64,000 bases of DNA, taken from contig NZ_JBMNUX010000003.1 in the NCBI RefSeq assembly GCF_050946515.1, forward strand, positions 1 through 64,000, given 5' to 3'. The notes under the pieces were generated by a model. It made no database searches, was not told where the DNA came from, and was given only the letters and a program-made list of their open reading frames with translations. Each line of letters starts with the position of its first letter. The stretch's first letter is position 1. The stretch comes from Tractidigestivibacter sp050946515 (lineage in GTDB: Bacteria; Actinomycetota; Coriobacteriia; Coriobacteriales; Atopobiaceae). A program made the position numbers and the translations under genes. Shown piece by piece: positions 25,650 through 34,386 of this stretch.

Positions 25650-26965
25650 TGGCGCCATGCGCGACCTCTGCGGCTGCAAAACTCGAACTTCTCGCCGCCC
25701 TGCCAACTTGCGCGACTTTTGCAGCACCTTTTTGCCGAGTTATGCGAGTTTTGCAGCACTTTTGCCAGGTTGCACGACTTTTGCAGCTGCAAAACTCGCA
25801 CAACTTGCCAGTGACCTATTGTGTGGGACTTCCCACAGGATGGATGGTCTCGTTGTGAGGGTCTTCTCGATGTTTCCGCAGGTAGACCTTCTCATCGTGT
25901 GGGGATTCTTGGGGATGGTCGGATCGGTCCGCTATTGTGTGGGACACACAATAAGGCGAGGTCATCCAGTTCCACACAACAGCGAGAATTACCTGCGCAA
26001 ACGCCCTCCCGCCCCACACAATGGGCGCTCTGTCTTTGTGGCAGTCCCACACAATGGAGGCCAAACCGTCGATACTCCCGAAATCCCCACACAACGAGAA
26101 GATCTACCTGCGGAAACGTCCTTACGCTCCACACGACGCCCCTTTTCATTCAGAGACCTCCCCACACGATGAATGGGGCAGGGGAGGGCAGCCAAGTTAC
26201 CCCACTTCTGTGTCAGTCTTCTTGCAACTTGAACGAGTTCTGATGCTGCAGAACTCGACTAACTCGCCACCCGCGTGAGCCTGTGACAAGTTGATCGACT
26301 TTTGCAGCACCTTTCTGCCGAGTTATGCGAGTTATGCAGCACTTTTGCCAACTTGCGCGACTTTTGCGGCTGCAAAACTCGAATAACTTGCCACGACCTT
26401 CTCGCGCTGCCACCTTATGCGAGTATTGATGCAGCAGAACCCGAACAATCTGCCACCCGCGTGAGCCGCTGCCAACTTGAGCGACTTTTGCAGCACCTTC
26501 CTGCCGCCTTATGCGAGTTGTGCGGCACTTTTGCCAGGTTGTGCGACTTCTGCGGCTGCAAAACTCGCATAACTTGCCACGGGCTTCTCGGGCTGCCAGG
26601 TTATGCGAGTTGTGATGCCGCAGAACTCGACTAACTTGCCACCCGCGTGAGCCGCTGCCAACTTGAGCGACTTTTGCGGCACCTTCCTGCCGCCTTATGC
26701 GAGTTATGCAGCGCTTTTGCCAACTTGAGCGACTTTTGCGGCTGCAAAACTCGCATAACTTTCCAGCCGGCCATCGTGTGGGGAGTCCCACGGGATGGGG
26801 AGGGCGATTGTGTGGGACCGACCTGCGGAAACGTCGCCGCGCCCCACACGACGGCCCCTGATGCCCGGAGCCATCCCCACACAATGGGAAGGTCAGCTCG
26901 ACCGCGGCTGTTTTGCCAATTTCCAAGGCTCTTGCTTATGCAAAACTCGCGCAACTCGCCGGGGA
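25650..26965. repeat. repeat tract 2 (families A, B and C)
   Basis: About 1.3 kb with no credible gene. Two blocks of family B (about 25680-25812 and 26215-26765) hold at least twenty copies of CCAACTTGCGCGACTTTTGC-like units. Copies in opposite orientation often meet head to head with the centre GCGGCTGCAAAA, so they can form stems of about 22 bp. Between and after them, family A sites (CCCCACACAATG or its complement) occur at least ten times. Family C sites (ACCTGCGGAAACG type) occur near 25876, 25990, 26110 and 26820. The last copies end near 26965, where the base composition shifts to AT-rich. Confidence 0.85.
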
Positions 26966-27060
26966 GCCAAACCGAAAAACACGCCCTGCGCACTCAAAAT
27001 CCAAACAGTTACCAGCCAATACGTTGATAAACATTCCATCCAGAAAATACCGGGTACGGG

Positions 27061-27090
27061 TATCGTTATATACATATATACGTAACGATA
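27061..27090. promoter_or_regulatory. ModE-like operator upstream of the XdhABC operon
   Basis: TATCGTTA (27061-27068) and TAACGATA (27083-27090) form a perfect 8-bp inverted repeat. The core CGTTAT (27064-27069), 12 bases, then GTAACG (27082-27087) has the same spacing as the E. coli modA operator CGTTAT-N12-ATAACG. It precedes an operon for a molybdenum enzyme. Confidence 0.65.
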
Positions 27091-27117
27091 TGGGAAAATA
27101 TGCAATACCGTTTGCCG

Positions 27118-27142
27118 TCTACGGTCGAATTTCGACCGTAGA
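27118..27142. promoter_or_regulatory. perfect 25-bp inverted repeat, probable operator
   Basis: TCTACGGTCGAA (27118-27129), one T, then TTCGACCGTAGA (27131-27142). The arms match exactly. It lies 28 bases after the ModE-like site and about 300 bases before the permease start. No T run follows, so an operator is more likely than a terminator. No copy was noticed elsewhere in the window. Confidence 0.6.
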
Positions 27143-27446
27143 ACATGTTTCAAAAAATTGAGGATGTTACGTCGATGTTTCGTGAGTATCATCATGTCCA
27201 ACAAAAAGAAATTGCTTCTGAACAAAATTTCTTTTGTCAGTTCAACCGCGCCAGCACGACTTAGATAGTGCGTGTTCAGTGTCCCGATGACAGGGGCGTG
27301 GCACCTTCAGACACCACTGGCAGCAACGGCTTGTGCGCAAAAGCGCGACAGGCCTGCTGATGTCGTACAGGCATTACTGCCACAGGTTGTCCGACCTGCG
27401 GCTTAATGGTCATTAGGGAAATGGGTTAAGGAGTGGTGTTCTGCAC

Positions 27447-28829
27447 ATGGAAAAGGCTTTGGACAAGTTCTTCCACCTCACTGAGATGGGAACGAACGTA
27501 AAGACCGAGATCGTCGCTGGTCTCACGAGCTTCGTGACGATCGCGTACATTCTCGCTGTGAACCCGTCCGTTCTTTCTGCGGCCGGCATGCCTGAGGGCT
27601 CTGTCTTCACGGCTACTGCTGTCATCTCCATCATCGGTACTCTGATGATGGCCGCACTCACGAACTACCCGTTCATCCTGGCACCTGGCATGGGCATCAA
27701 TGCTTACTTCGCCTACACCGTCTGCCTGGGCATAGGCTATTCGTGGCAGGTTGCTCTTGCAGCAATCTTCGTCGAGGGTGTCATCTTCGTCATCCTCTCC
27801 CTCACGAACGTCCGTGAGGCAATCTTTGATGCAATCCCGTTCAACCTGAAGTACGCAATCACGACCGGCGTTGGTCTGTTCATCACGATCATCGGCCTCA
27901 AGAACTCCGGCATCGTCATCTCCAACGAGTCCACGCTCGTCTCGATGTTCTCGTTCCACGGCAGCTTCGTTGATGGCACTTTCACCACCTACGGCATCAC
28001 GGCGCTTCTCGCTCTCATCGGCATCTTCGTCACGGGCATCCTTGTTGCTCGCGGCGTGCGCGGCAACATCCTTCTGGGCATCATGATCACGTGGGGCCTT
28101 GGCATCATCTGCCAGTTCACCGGTCTTTACACGCCCGACCCGGCAGCCGGCTTCAACAGCCTTCTGCCCGACTTCTCCAACGGCCTCGCGGTTCCTTCGC
28201 TTGAGCCTACGTTCTTCAAGCTTGACTTCTCGAACGTCTTCTCGTTCAACTTCCTGATGGTTGTCCTTGCGTTCCTCTTCACGAACCTCTTTGACACCAT
28301 CGGCTCCCTGATCGGTGCTGCCGCAAAGGCTGACCTGCTGGACAAGGACGGCAAGCTCCCCAACGTTAAGGGCGCCCTTCTCGCCGAGTCCCTCGCCACC
28401 ATGTTCGCTGGCCTGATTGGCACCTCCTCCACGGCAACCGCCGTCGAGTGCACCGCCGGCATCGCAGAGGGTGGCCGCACCGGCCTTACCGGCGTCGTCG
28501 TTGCCATCATGTTCACGCTGGCTCTGTTCTTCTCGCCGATCTTCCTTGCAATTCCGTCCTTCGCAACGGCTCCTGCACTGGTCATCGTCGGCTTCATGAT
28601 GATGGGCTCTGTCGTCAACATTGACTGGGGCGACGTCACCGAGGCACTTCCCGCCTTCATCGCAATCGTCTCCATGCCCTTCATGTACTCCATCGCTGAG
28701 GGCATCGCGCTGGGCGTCCTTTCCTACGTCGCCATCAACGCTTTCTCCGGCAAGGAGAACCGCAAGAAGATCTCCGGTGTTATGTGGGTTCTGTTCTTCC
28801 TCTTCATCTTCAAGTATTGCTTCATCTAA
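27447..28829 (+). CDS. AzgA/PbuG-type purine base permease (NCS2 family)
   Basis: The 460-residue protein is an NCS2-family permease of the AzgA-like branch, which imports guanine, hypoxanthine and adenine. The branch-specific N-terminal pattern (TEIVAGLTSFVTIAYILAVNP) and APGMGINAYFAYTV are both present, with about 12-14 hydrophobic segments. GTSSTATAVECTAGIAEGGR matches the conserved loop near the substrate site. It is the first gene of the unit, followed by guanine deaminase and XdhABC, which fits guanine/hypoxanthine feeding into xanthine oxidation. A short CGCGCC/GGCGCG hairpin (28843-28860) lies in the gap to the next gene. Confidence 0.92.
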   Translation: MEKALDKFFHLTEMGTNVKTEIVAGLTSFVTIAYILAVNPSVLSAAGMPEGSVFTATAVISIIGTLMMAALTNYPFILAPGMGINAYFAYTVCLGIGYSWQVALAAIFVEGVIFVILSLTNVREAIFDAIPFNLKYAITTGVGLFITIIGLKNSGIVISNESTLVSMFSFHGSFVDGTFTTYGITALLALIGIFVTGILVARGVRGNILLGIMITWGLGIICQFTGLYTPDPAAGFNSLLPDFSNGLAVPSLEPTFFKLDFSNVFSFNFLMVVLAFLFTNLFDTIGSLIGAAAKADLLDKDGKLPNVKGALLAESLATMFAGLIGTSSTATAVECTAGIAEGGRTGLTGVVVAIMFTLALFFSPIFLAIPSFATAPALVIVGFMMMGSVVNIDWGDVTEALPAFIAIVSMPFMYSIAEGIALGVLSYVAINAFSGKENRKKISGVMWVLFFLFIFKYCFI

Positions 28830-28927
28830 CAAGAACCCCCGACGCGCCCCGGCTGGCGCGCGGTAAGCATGTGGGTCCTTTAGTACTCATGCGGCGGCCA
28901 TAGTCGACCGCGAGAAAGGAGTCAGGA

Positions 28928-30211
28928 ATGCATAAGAATGCCTTCGCCATTCATGGCGATATTGTTTGGTCCAAGAACCCGAAGGAGCTCCAGACCGTTG
29001 AGGGCGGATACCTCATTGTGGTCGACGGAATCTCCAAGGGCGTCTACCCCCAGATCCCGGCCGAGTACCAGGGCATCACGGTGGTCGATCGCACCGGCAT
29101 GCTGGTTATCCCCGGCATGAGCGACATCCACGTCCACGCGCCCCAGTACGGCTTCCGCGGCCTTGGCATGGATCTTGAGCTGCTCGACTGGTTGAACACC
29201 CATACGTTCCCCGAGGAGAGCAAGTACGCCAACCCCGAGTATGCGTGGCGCGCGTACCAGATTTTCTCCGATGACCTTCTTCACTCTGCAACAACCCGCG
29301 CCGTCGTCTTTGGCACCATGCACGTCGACGCAACCATGACCCTTATGGGCAAGCTCGAGACCACCGGCCTCAAGACCATGGTCGGCAAGGTCAACATGGA
29401 CCGCAACAGCCCTGACTACCTTTGCGAGAAGGACGCTGCCACCGCGCTTGAGGACACCAAGAAGTGGCTGGACGAGGTTGAGGACTCTCACTTCGAGAAC
29501 ACCAAGCCTATCCTGACCCCGCGCTTCACCCCCACCTGCTCCGACGAGCTCATGGAGGGCCTGGGCAAGCTCCGCGCCGAGCGCGACCTGCCGCTTCAGT
29601 CCCACCTCTCCGAGAACCTCTCTGAGATTGACTGGGTGAAGGGTCTTTGCCCCTGGTCCACGTGCTACGGCCAGACCTACGAGCACTTCGGACAGCTTGC
29701 AGGCGACCAGCCCGTCATCATGGCGCACTGCAACTGGTGCCCCGACAACGAGGTTGAGATCTTGAAGGAGAACAACGTCTTTGTCGCCCACTGCCCGCAG
29801 TCGAACGCCCAGCTTTCCTCTGGCATCGCCCCCATCCGTCATTACATGGACCTGGGCATGAACGTGGGCATCGGCACCGACGTCGCTGGCGGCGCAACGC
29901 TTTCGATGTTCCGCGCTATGGCAGACGCCGTGGCAGTCTCCAAGCTCCGTTGGCGCCTTGTTGACCAGAACCTGGCTGCCCTCTCCACCGAGGAGGCCTT
30001 CTACTTGGCAACCGTCGGCGGCGGCAAGGTCTTTGGCAAGGTCGGCTCCTTCGACGAGGGCTACGAGGTCGACGCTCTGGTTCTGGACGACTCCCAGATC
30101 AAGACCCCGCTTGAGCTCACGCTGGCCGAGCGCCTTGAGCGCTACGTCTATCTTGCTGAGGAGGGTGGCCGCATCGTCGAGAAGTACGTTGCCGGTCGTC
30201 GTGTCCTTTAG
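28928..30211 (+). CDS. guaD: guanine deaminase (amidohydrolase type)
   Basis: The 427-residue amidohydrolase converts guanine to xanthine and ammonia. Family features include the metal site MSDIHVHAPQYGFRG, the segment LLDWLNTHTFPEE characteristic of guanine deaminases, HLSENLSEIDWV, IMAHCNWC, and the aspartate in NVGIGTDVAGG. Its position between a guanine/hypoxanthine permease and XdhABC gives a direct route from guanine to xanthine to further oxidation. The ATG at 28928 follows GAAAGGAG. A second, unrelated-fold deaminase is encoded at 23877. Confidence 0.93.
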   Translation: MHKNAFAIHGDIVWSKNPKELQTVEGGYLIVVDGISKGVYPQIPAEYQGITVVDRTGMLVIPGMSDIHVHAPQYGFRGLGMDLELLDWLNTHTFPEESKYANPEYAWRAYQIFSDDLLHSATTRAVVFGTMHVDATMTLMGKLETTGLKTMVGKVNMDRNSPDYLCEKDAATALEDTKKWLDEVEDSHFENTKPILTPRFTPTCSDELMEGLGKLRAERDLPLQSHLSENLSEIDWVKGLCPWSTCYGQTYEHFGQLAGDQPVIMAHCNWCPDNEVEILKENNVFVAHCPQSNAQLSSGIAPIRHYMDLGMNVGIGTDVAGGATLSMFRAMADAVAVSKLRWRLVDQNLAALSTEEAFYLATVGGGKVFGKVGSFDEGYEVDALVLDDSQIKTPLELTLAERLERYVYLAEEGGRIVEKYVAGRRVL

Positions 30212-30444
30212 TTTTTGATGTACCTATAGCATCGAAGGCGCCCTTGGGCGCGAGGTCTCCTATCAGGGACTTCGCCGCTCAGCGGCGCCTTCGGTCAGAT
30301 AAAGGCGTTGAATATTTTGATGAATATCGCCGGAATTTCTGGGCGAGTATCATAAAGCCGGTATGGCTTGGTGCTGCGGCGTTCGTGCCTCCGCAACACC
30401 TTGGGTAGGGGTGCTTGGCGCCCCATGGAGAGAGGATGTGTGAT
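30212..30444 (+). other. structured gap between guaD and xdhA
   Basis: About 230 bases with two perfect hairpins: GCGCCC-TT-GGGCGC (30238-30251) and CGCCGC-TCA-GCGGCG (30273-30287). Neither is followed by a long T run. An AT-richer stretch follows (30300-30350) that could hold an internal promoter. No gene is seen. Confidence 0.45.
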
Positions 30445-32787
30445 ATGGAAAAGCTGAAGGAGGTCGGTAGGCCCGTCAAGCGCGTTGACGCGTACGACAA
30501 GGTCACGGGGCGGGCAATGTTCACCGACGACCTTTGCCCCAAGCCTTGCCTTGAGGCAAGGATGCTCCACGCCACTATTGGTAACGGCATCGTGAAGTCC
30601 ATCGACACCTCTGAGGCCGAGAAGGTCCCCGGTGTCGTGAAGATCTTTACGTGCTTCGACGTGCCTGACTTCTGCTACCCGGTGGCTGGTCACCCCTGGT
30701 ATGCCGATTCCAAGGCCGAGAAGCGCGACATTGCAGACCGCAAGCTTCTTGATTCCCGCGTGCGCATCTATGGCGACAACATCGCAGTCGTTGTCGCAGA
30801 GGACACAGTCGCTTGCGACCGCGCTCTTCGCAAGATCAAGGTTGAGTACGAAGAGTGGCCTGTCGTCTATGACGCAAAGGAGTCCCTCAAGGGCACCGAG
30901 CATCCCGTTCAGGACCGCAAGCCTGACAACCTTGTTGCCCACACTTGCGCTCTGACGAGCGAGGAGGACCTTGCCAAGGCCGGCTACAAGACGGTCGACG
31001 AGGCCATCAACGATCCCAAGTACCACCACATCGCCATCAAGACCTCCACGGGCGAGCAGTCCCAGGTTCACATTGAGACCTGCACCTCGTATTGCTACAT
31101 GGAGGGCAACAAGATCGTCTGCGTTGCCTCCACGCAGATCCCGCACATCATGCGCCGTGTCATCGGCCAGGCCCTGGGCATTCCTTGGGGCGACGTCCGC
31201 GTCATCAAGCCTTACATCGGCGGCGGCTTCGGCACCAAGCAGGACATCCATTACGAGCCGCTGAACGCTTGGATTTGCCAGCAGCTCGGTGGTCGCCTTG
31301 TGCGCCTTGAGCTCTCCCGCGAGGAGCTCTTCTGGGACACCTCGGGCCGTCAGCCCAAGGAGTTCGAGGTCGAGGCCTCTTACGACGACGACATGAACCT
31401 GCATGCCCGCTCCGTGCGCGCTTGGTCCAACACCGGCGGCTACATCCACCACGGCCATACCCTGGTTCTTAACTCCGTCAACTCGTTCCGTTGGCTGTAC
31501 CACACCAACGAGGTTGCTTCTCGCTCTGAGGCTTGGACCGTCTACACCAACGGTCCGCACACCGGCGCAATGCGCGCTTACGGCGTCCCCGAGGGCGTCT
31601 GGACCGCCGAGTGCCTGATGGGCGACATCGCTTACGACAACGGCTGGGACGGCGTCGAGTTCCGTTTGAAGAACGCCATCCGTGAGGGCTTTGTCGATGA
31701 GTTCACGCCCAACGGCGCCGTTGCCGCTCACACTTGCACCCTTCCGCAGTGCGTGGAGAAGGGCAAGGAGTGGATCCATTGGGACGAGAAGAAGAAGGAG
31801 TACGCCAACCAGTCCGGTCCTATCCGCCACGGCGTCGGCGTCGCATTCTTCGCCTACAAGACGGCTGTCGCCCCGTTTGCCCTTGAGACCGCAACTTCCC
31901 GCGTGACGCTCAACCAGGACGGCACCGTGCAGCTGCAGATGGGCGCCACTGAGATTGGCCAGGGCGCCGACACGGTCTTCTCGCAGATGGCAGCCGAGGC
32001 AATCGGCATCGATACCGAGGACGTCCACATCGTTTCCTTCCAGGACACCGACGTCACCCCGTACGACGCAGGCGCTTACGCTTCCCGTCAGACGTACGTC
32101 TCCGGCACGGCTTGCAAGAAGGCTGGCCTCAAGCTTCGCAAGAAGATCCTGGACTTCGCTCACCAGCTGTATCCCAGCGCCCAAGGCGAGCTTGACCTTC
32201 GCGACCACAAGATCGTTGACTGCGTTGGCCACACTGTCTGCACCCTTCAGCAGCTTGCCCTTGAGGCTTACTACAACACCGAGGACAACGACCAGCTGAG
32301 CGCACAGGCAACCGCCAACGTGCACACCAACGCTTTCGCCACGGGCTGCACCTTCGCGGACGTTACCGTTGACATGCCTCTTGGCCAAGTCACGGTTGAC
32401 CGCATCATCTCCGTGCAGGACAACGGCCGCCTGATCAACCCGAAGCTCGTCGAGCAGCAGGTTCACGGCGGCATGGGTCAGTCCATCGGCTTTGGCCTCT
32501 CCGAGGAGGTCCAAGTTGACCCCAGGACTGGCCGCGTCCTGAACGACACGCTGCTTGACTACAAGATCCCGACGACGATGGACCTGCCTGACCTCAAGGC
32601 CGACTTCGTCGAGTCCGACGATCCGACTGGCCCTTACGGCAACAAGGCCGTGGGCGAGACCCCGATCATCTCGCCGGCGCCCGCAATCCGCGACGCCATC
32701 CTCAACGCCACTGGCGTGAAGTTCTACCACATGCCCATGACGCCCCAGCGCCTGTTCGAGGGCTTCAAGAGGGAGGGACTCATCTAA
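30445..32787 (+). CDS. xdhA: xanthine dehydrogenase, molybdopterin-binding subunit
   Basis: The 780-residue catalytic subunit hydroxylates a purine (xanthine/hypoxanthine type). The molybdenum domain shows GGGFGTKQDIHYEP and EIGQGADTVFSQ, and ends with GNKAVGETPIISPAPAIRDAI, containing the catalytic glutamate of the family. Unlike the product at 16094 it lacks an N-terminal iron-sulfur domain, which is encoded separately two genes downstream. The ATG at 30445 is preferred, with GGAGAGAGG 9 bases upstream; the ATG at 30436 touches that site. The stop overlaps the xdhB start (TAATG), so the three subunits are co-translated. Confidence 0.93.
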   Translation: MEKLKEVGRPVKRVDAYDKVTGRAMFTDDLCPKPCLEARMLHATIGNGIVKSIDTSEAEKVPGVVKIFTCFDVPDFCYPVAGHPWYADSKAEKRDIADRKLLDSRVRIYGDNIAVVVAEDTVACDRALRKIKVEYEEWPVVYDAKESLKGTEHPVQDRKPDNLVAHTCALTSEEDLAKAGYKTVDEAINDPKYHHIAIKTSTGEQSQVHIETCTSYCYMEGNKIVCVASTQIPHIMRRVIGQALGIPWGDVRVIKPYIGGGFGTKQDIHYEPLNAWICQQLGGRLVRLELSREELFWDTSGRQPKEFEVEASYDDDMNLHARSVRAWSNTGGYIHHGHTLVLNSVNSFRWLYHTNEVASRSEAWTVYTNGPHTGAMRAYGVPEGVWTAECLMGDIAYDNGWDGVEFRLKNAIREGFVDEFTPNGAVAAHTCTLPQCVEKGKEWIHWDEKKKEYANQSGPIRHGVGVAFFAYKTAVAPFALETATSRVTLNQDGTVQLQMGATEIGQGADTVFSQMAAEAIGIDTEDVHIVSFQDTDVTPYDAGAYASRQTYVSGTACKKAGLKLRKKILDFAHQLYPSAQGELDLRDHKIVDCVGHTVCTLQQLALEAYYNTEDNDQLSAQATANVHTNAFATGCTFADVTVDMPLGQVTVDRIISVQDNGRLINPKLVEQQVHGGMGQSIGFGLSEEVQVDPRTGRVLNDTLLDYKIPTTMDLPDLKADFVESDDPTGPYGNKAVGETPIISPAPAIRDAILNATGVKFYHMPMTPQRLFEGFKREGLI

Positions 32788-33668
32788 TGTACGACATCGA
32801 GACACTCTACGAGGCTAAGAGCGTCGACGACGCCTGCCGCGCCCTGGCGGAGGACCCTCAGTCGATGGTCATCGCCGGCGGCACCGACGTGCTCGTTAAG
32901 GTGCGTGGCGGCAAGTTCGCAGGCGCACACCTCGTATCGATTCACGAGCTCCACGACGAGCTCGACGGCGTCCGCCTGCTGGACGACGGCACCGTCTGGA
33001 TTGGCCCCATCACGTGGTTCCACCATGTGACCACCTCTGAGATCATCCAGAAGACCGTCCCCACGCTGGGCGAGGCTTGCGACACCCCTGGTGGCCCGCA
33101 GCTGCGCGTCTCTGGCACCATCGGCGGCAACGTCTGCAACGCTGCTACCTCGGCTGACTCTGCTTCCACGCTCTTTGCTTACGGCGCCCTCCTGGACGTC
33201 AAGAGCACCCGTGGCGAGCGCACCATCCCCATCGAGGAGTGGTATGCCGGTCCTGGTCGCTCCACGAAGGAGCGCGACGAGGTGCTGGTTGGCATCCGCA
33301 TTCCGCGCGATCATTACGAGGGCTTCACTGGCCATTACTTCAAGTATGGCAAGCGTCGCGCCCTTGAGATTGCAACCATGGGCTGCTGCTGCTTGGTGAA
33401 GCTGTCAGAGGACAAGAAGACCATCAACGACATCCGCCTTGCCTTTGGCGTTGCTGGTCCTACCCCCATGCGCGCCCTGAACGCCGAGAACGCAGTTCGC
33501 GGCATGGACGTTGCCGAGGCTGCCGAGAAGATCGGCGAGCTTGCGCAAGCTGACACCAACCCGCGCGACAGCTGGCGCGCGTCCAAGGAGTTCAGACTCC
33601 AGCTTATCAAGGAGATGTCCCGCCGCTCGCTCATCGAGGCGGCACGCAAGGGAGGTGCCGACATCTAA
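32787..33668 (+). CDS. xdhB: xanthine dehydrogenase, FAD-binding subunit
   Basis: The 293-residue subunit carries FAD and passes electrons from the iron-sulfur subunit to NAD or ferredoxin. The two flavin-binding loops of the family are clear: VIAGGTDVLVKV (about 28-39) and RVSGTIGGNVCNA (about 107-119), and the C-terminal CO-dehydrogenase-flavoprotein-like domain follows. Both ends overlap neighbouring genes by one base, which indicates equal production of the three subunits. It is the only FAD subunit in the window, so it might also serve the fused enzyme XdhD, though the distance argues against it. Confidence 0.93.
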   Translation: MYDIETLYEAKSVDDACRALAEDPQSMVIAGGTDVLVKVRGGKFAGAHLVSIHELHDELDGVRLLDDGTVWIGPITWFHHVTTSEIIQKTVPTLGEACDTPGGPQLRVSGTIGGNVCNAATSADSASTLFAYGALLDVKSTRGERTIPIEEWYAGPGRSTKERDEVLVGIRIPRDHYEGFTGHYFKYGKRRALEIATMGCCCLVKLSEDKKTINDIRLAFGVAGPTPMRALNAENAVRGMDVAEAAEKIGELAQADTNPRDSWRASKEFRLQLIKEMSRRSLIEAARKGGADI

Positions 33669-34165
33669 TGGAGGACATGAGGATCCTTAAGTGCACGGTC
33701 AATGGCAAGGAAGTCCAGGTGGGCTATGACCCGCGCGAGTCTTTGCTGGACACCCTTCGCAACCGCCTGCACCTTACCAGCGTCAAGCGTGGCTGCGAGG
33801 TTGGCGAGTGCGGCGCTTGCACCGTTCTTATCGACGGCGTTGCTACCGACACCTGCCTTTATCTGACCGATTGGGCACAGGGCAAGAACATCCTTACCGT
33901 TGAGGGCCTGACCGAGCCCGACGGCAGCCTGAACCCCGTGCAGCAGGCCTTTGTCGACGAGTTTGCCGTCCAGTGCGGCTTCTGCATCCCTGGCATCATC
34001 ATGAGCGCCATGGAGATGGTCTACTCCGGCAAGACCTACACCCGCGACGAGATTCGCAAGAACCTCTCTGGTCACCTTTGCCGCTGCACTGGCTATCAGA
34101 ACATCATCACCGCCGTCGAGAAGGCCGTCGACATCGTTAACGGTCACGTGGGCGTGGAGAAGTAG
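33668..34165 (+). CDS. xdhC: xanthine dehydrogenase, [2Fe-2S] subunit
   Basis: The 165-residue subunit has the two [2Fe-2S] binding groups of the family: GCEVGECGAC (Cys43, 48, 51) with a further Cys in the following strand, then QCGFCIPGII and LCRCTGYQ. It connects XdhA to XdhB. The start at 33668 overlaps the xdhB stop and has GGGAGGTG upstream; the next ATG (33677) is only 2 bases from a GGAGG and is less likely. Note that this E. coli-style xdhC is unrelated to the XdhC/CoxI maturation protein encoded at 59737. A terminator follows. Confidence 0.93.
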   Translation: MEDMRILKCTVNGKEVQVGYDPRESLLDTLRNRLHLTSVKRGCEVGECGACTVLIDGVATDTCLYLTDWAQGKNILTVEGLTEPDGSLNPVQQAFVDEFAVQCGFCIPGIIMSAMEMVYSGKTYTRDEIRKNLSGHLCRCTGYQNIITAVEKAVDIVNGHVGVEK

Positions 34166-34207
34166 TAAAGAGCCAGCTAGCCGCTAGGTTTTTTGACTAA
34201 CAAAGCG

Positions 34208-34250
34208 AGCGCCGCCTGTGGGATTTCCTGCAGGCGGCGCTTCTTTTTGT
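34208..34250 (+). terminator. rho-independent terminator after xdhC
   Basis: AGCGCCGCCTG (34208-34218) pairs perfectly with CAGGCGGCGCT (34231-34241), followed by a T-rich run. It ends the permease-guaD-xdhABC operon. Confidence 0.93.
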
Positions 34251-34386
34251 TTGGGCGCATTCAGATGGTTTGCAGTCAGCTTTGTAATGTGTTCATCAAT
34301 CTGAAGTAAAGATGGTATTATGAACACGTTTGCTCTATAGCCACCAAGCATGGTGGTTCAACTTGAAAAACGTTGTTCGGAGATTG

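Larger units (their letters stand above)
26966..27446 (+). promoter_or_regulatory. AT-rich control region and long leader of the purine permease-guaD-xdhABC operon
   Basis: This 480-base region has three parts. The first holds the ModE-like site at 27061-27090. The second is a perfect 12+1+12 inverted repeat at 27118-27142. From about 27240 a GC-richer leader shows several pairings, the clearest being GCC-A-CAGGT (27379-27387) with ACCTG-C-GGC (27394-27402). I do not recognise a purine, xanthine or molybdenum-cofactor riboswitch, but a structured leader is plausible. Confidence 0.5.

Noticed and set aside
27240..27440. Purine or xanthine riboswitch before the purine permease
   Set aside because: The expected purine-aptamer core was not found by eye; kept only as an unassigned structured leader.
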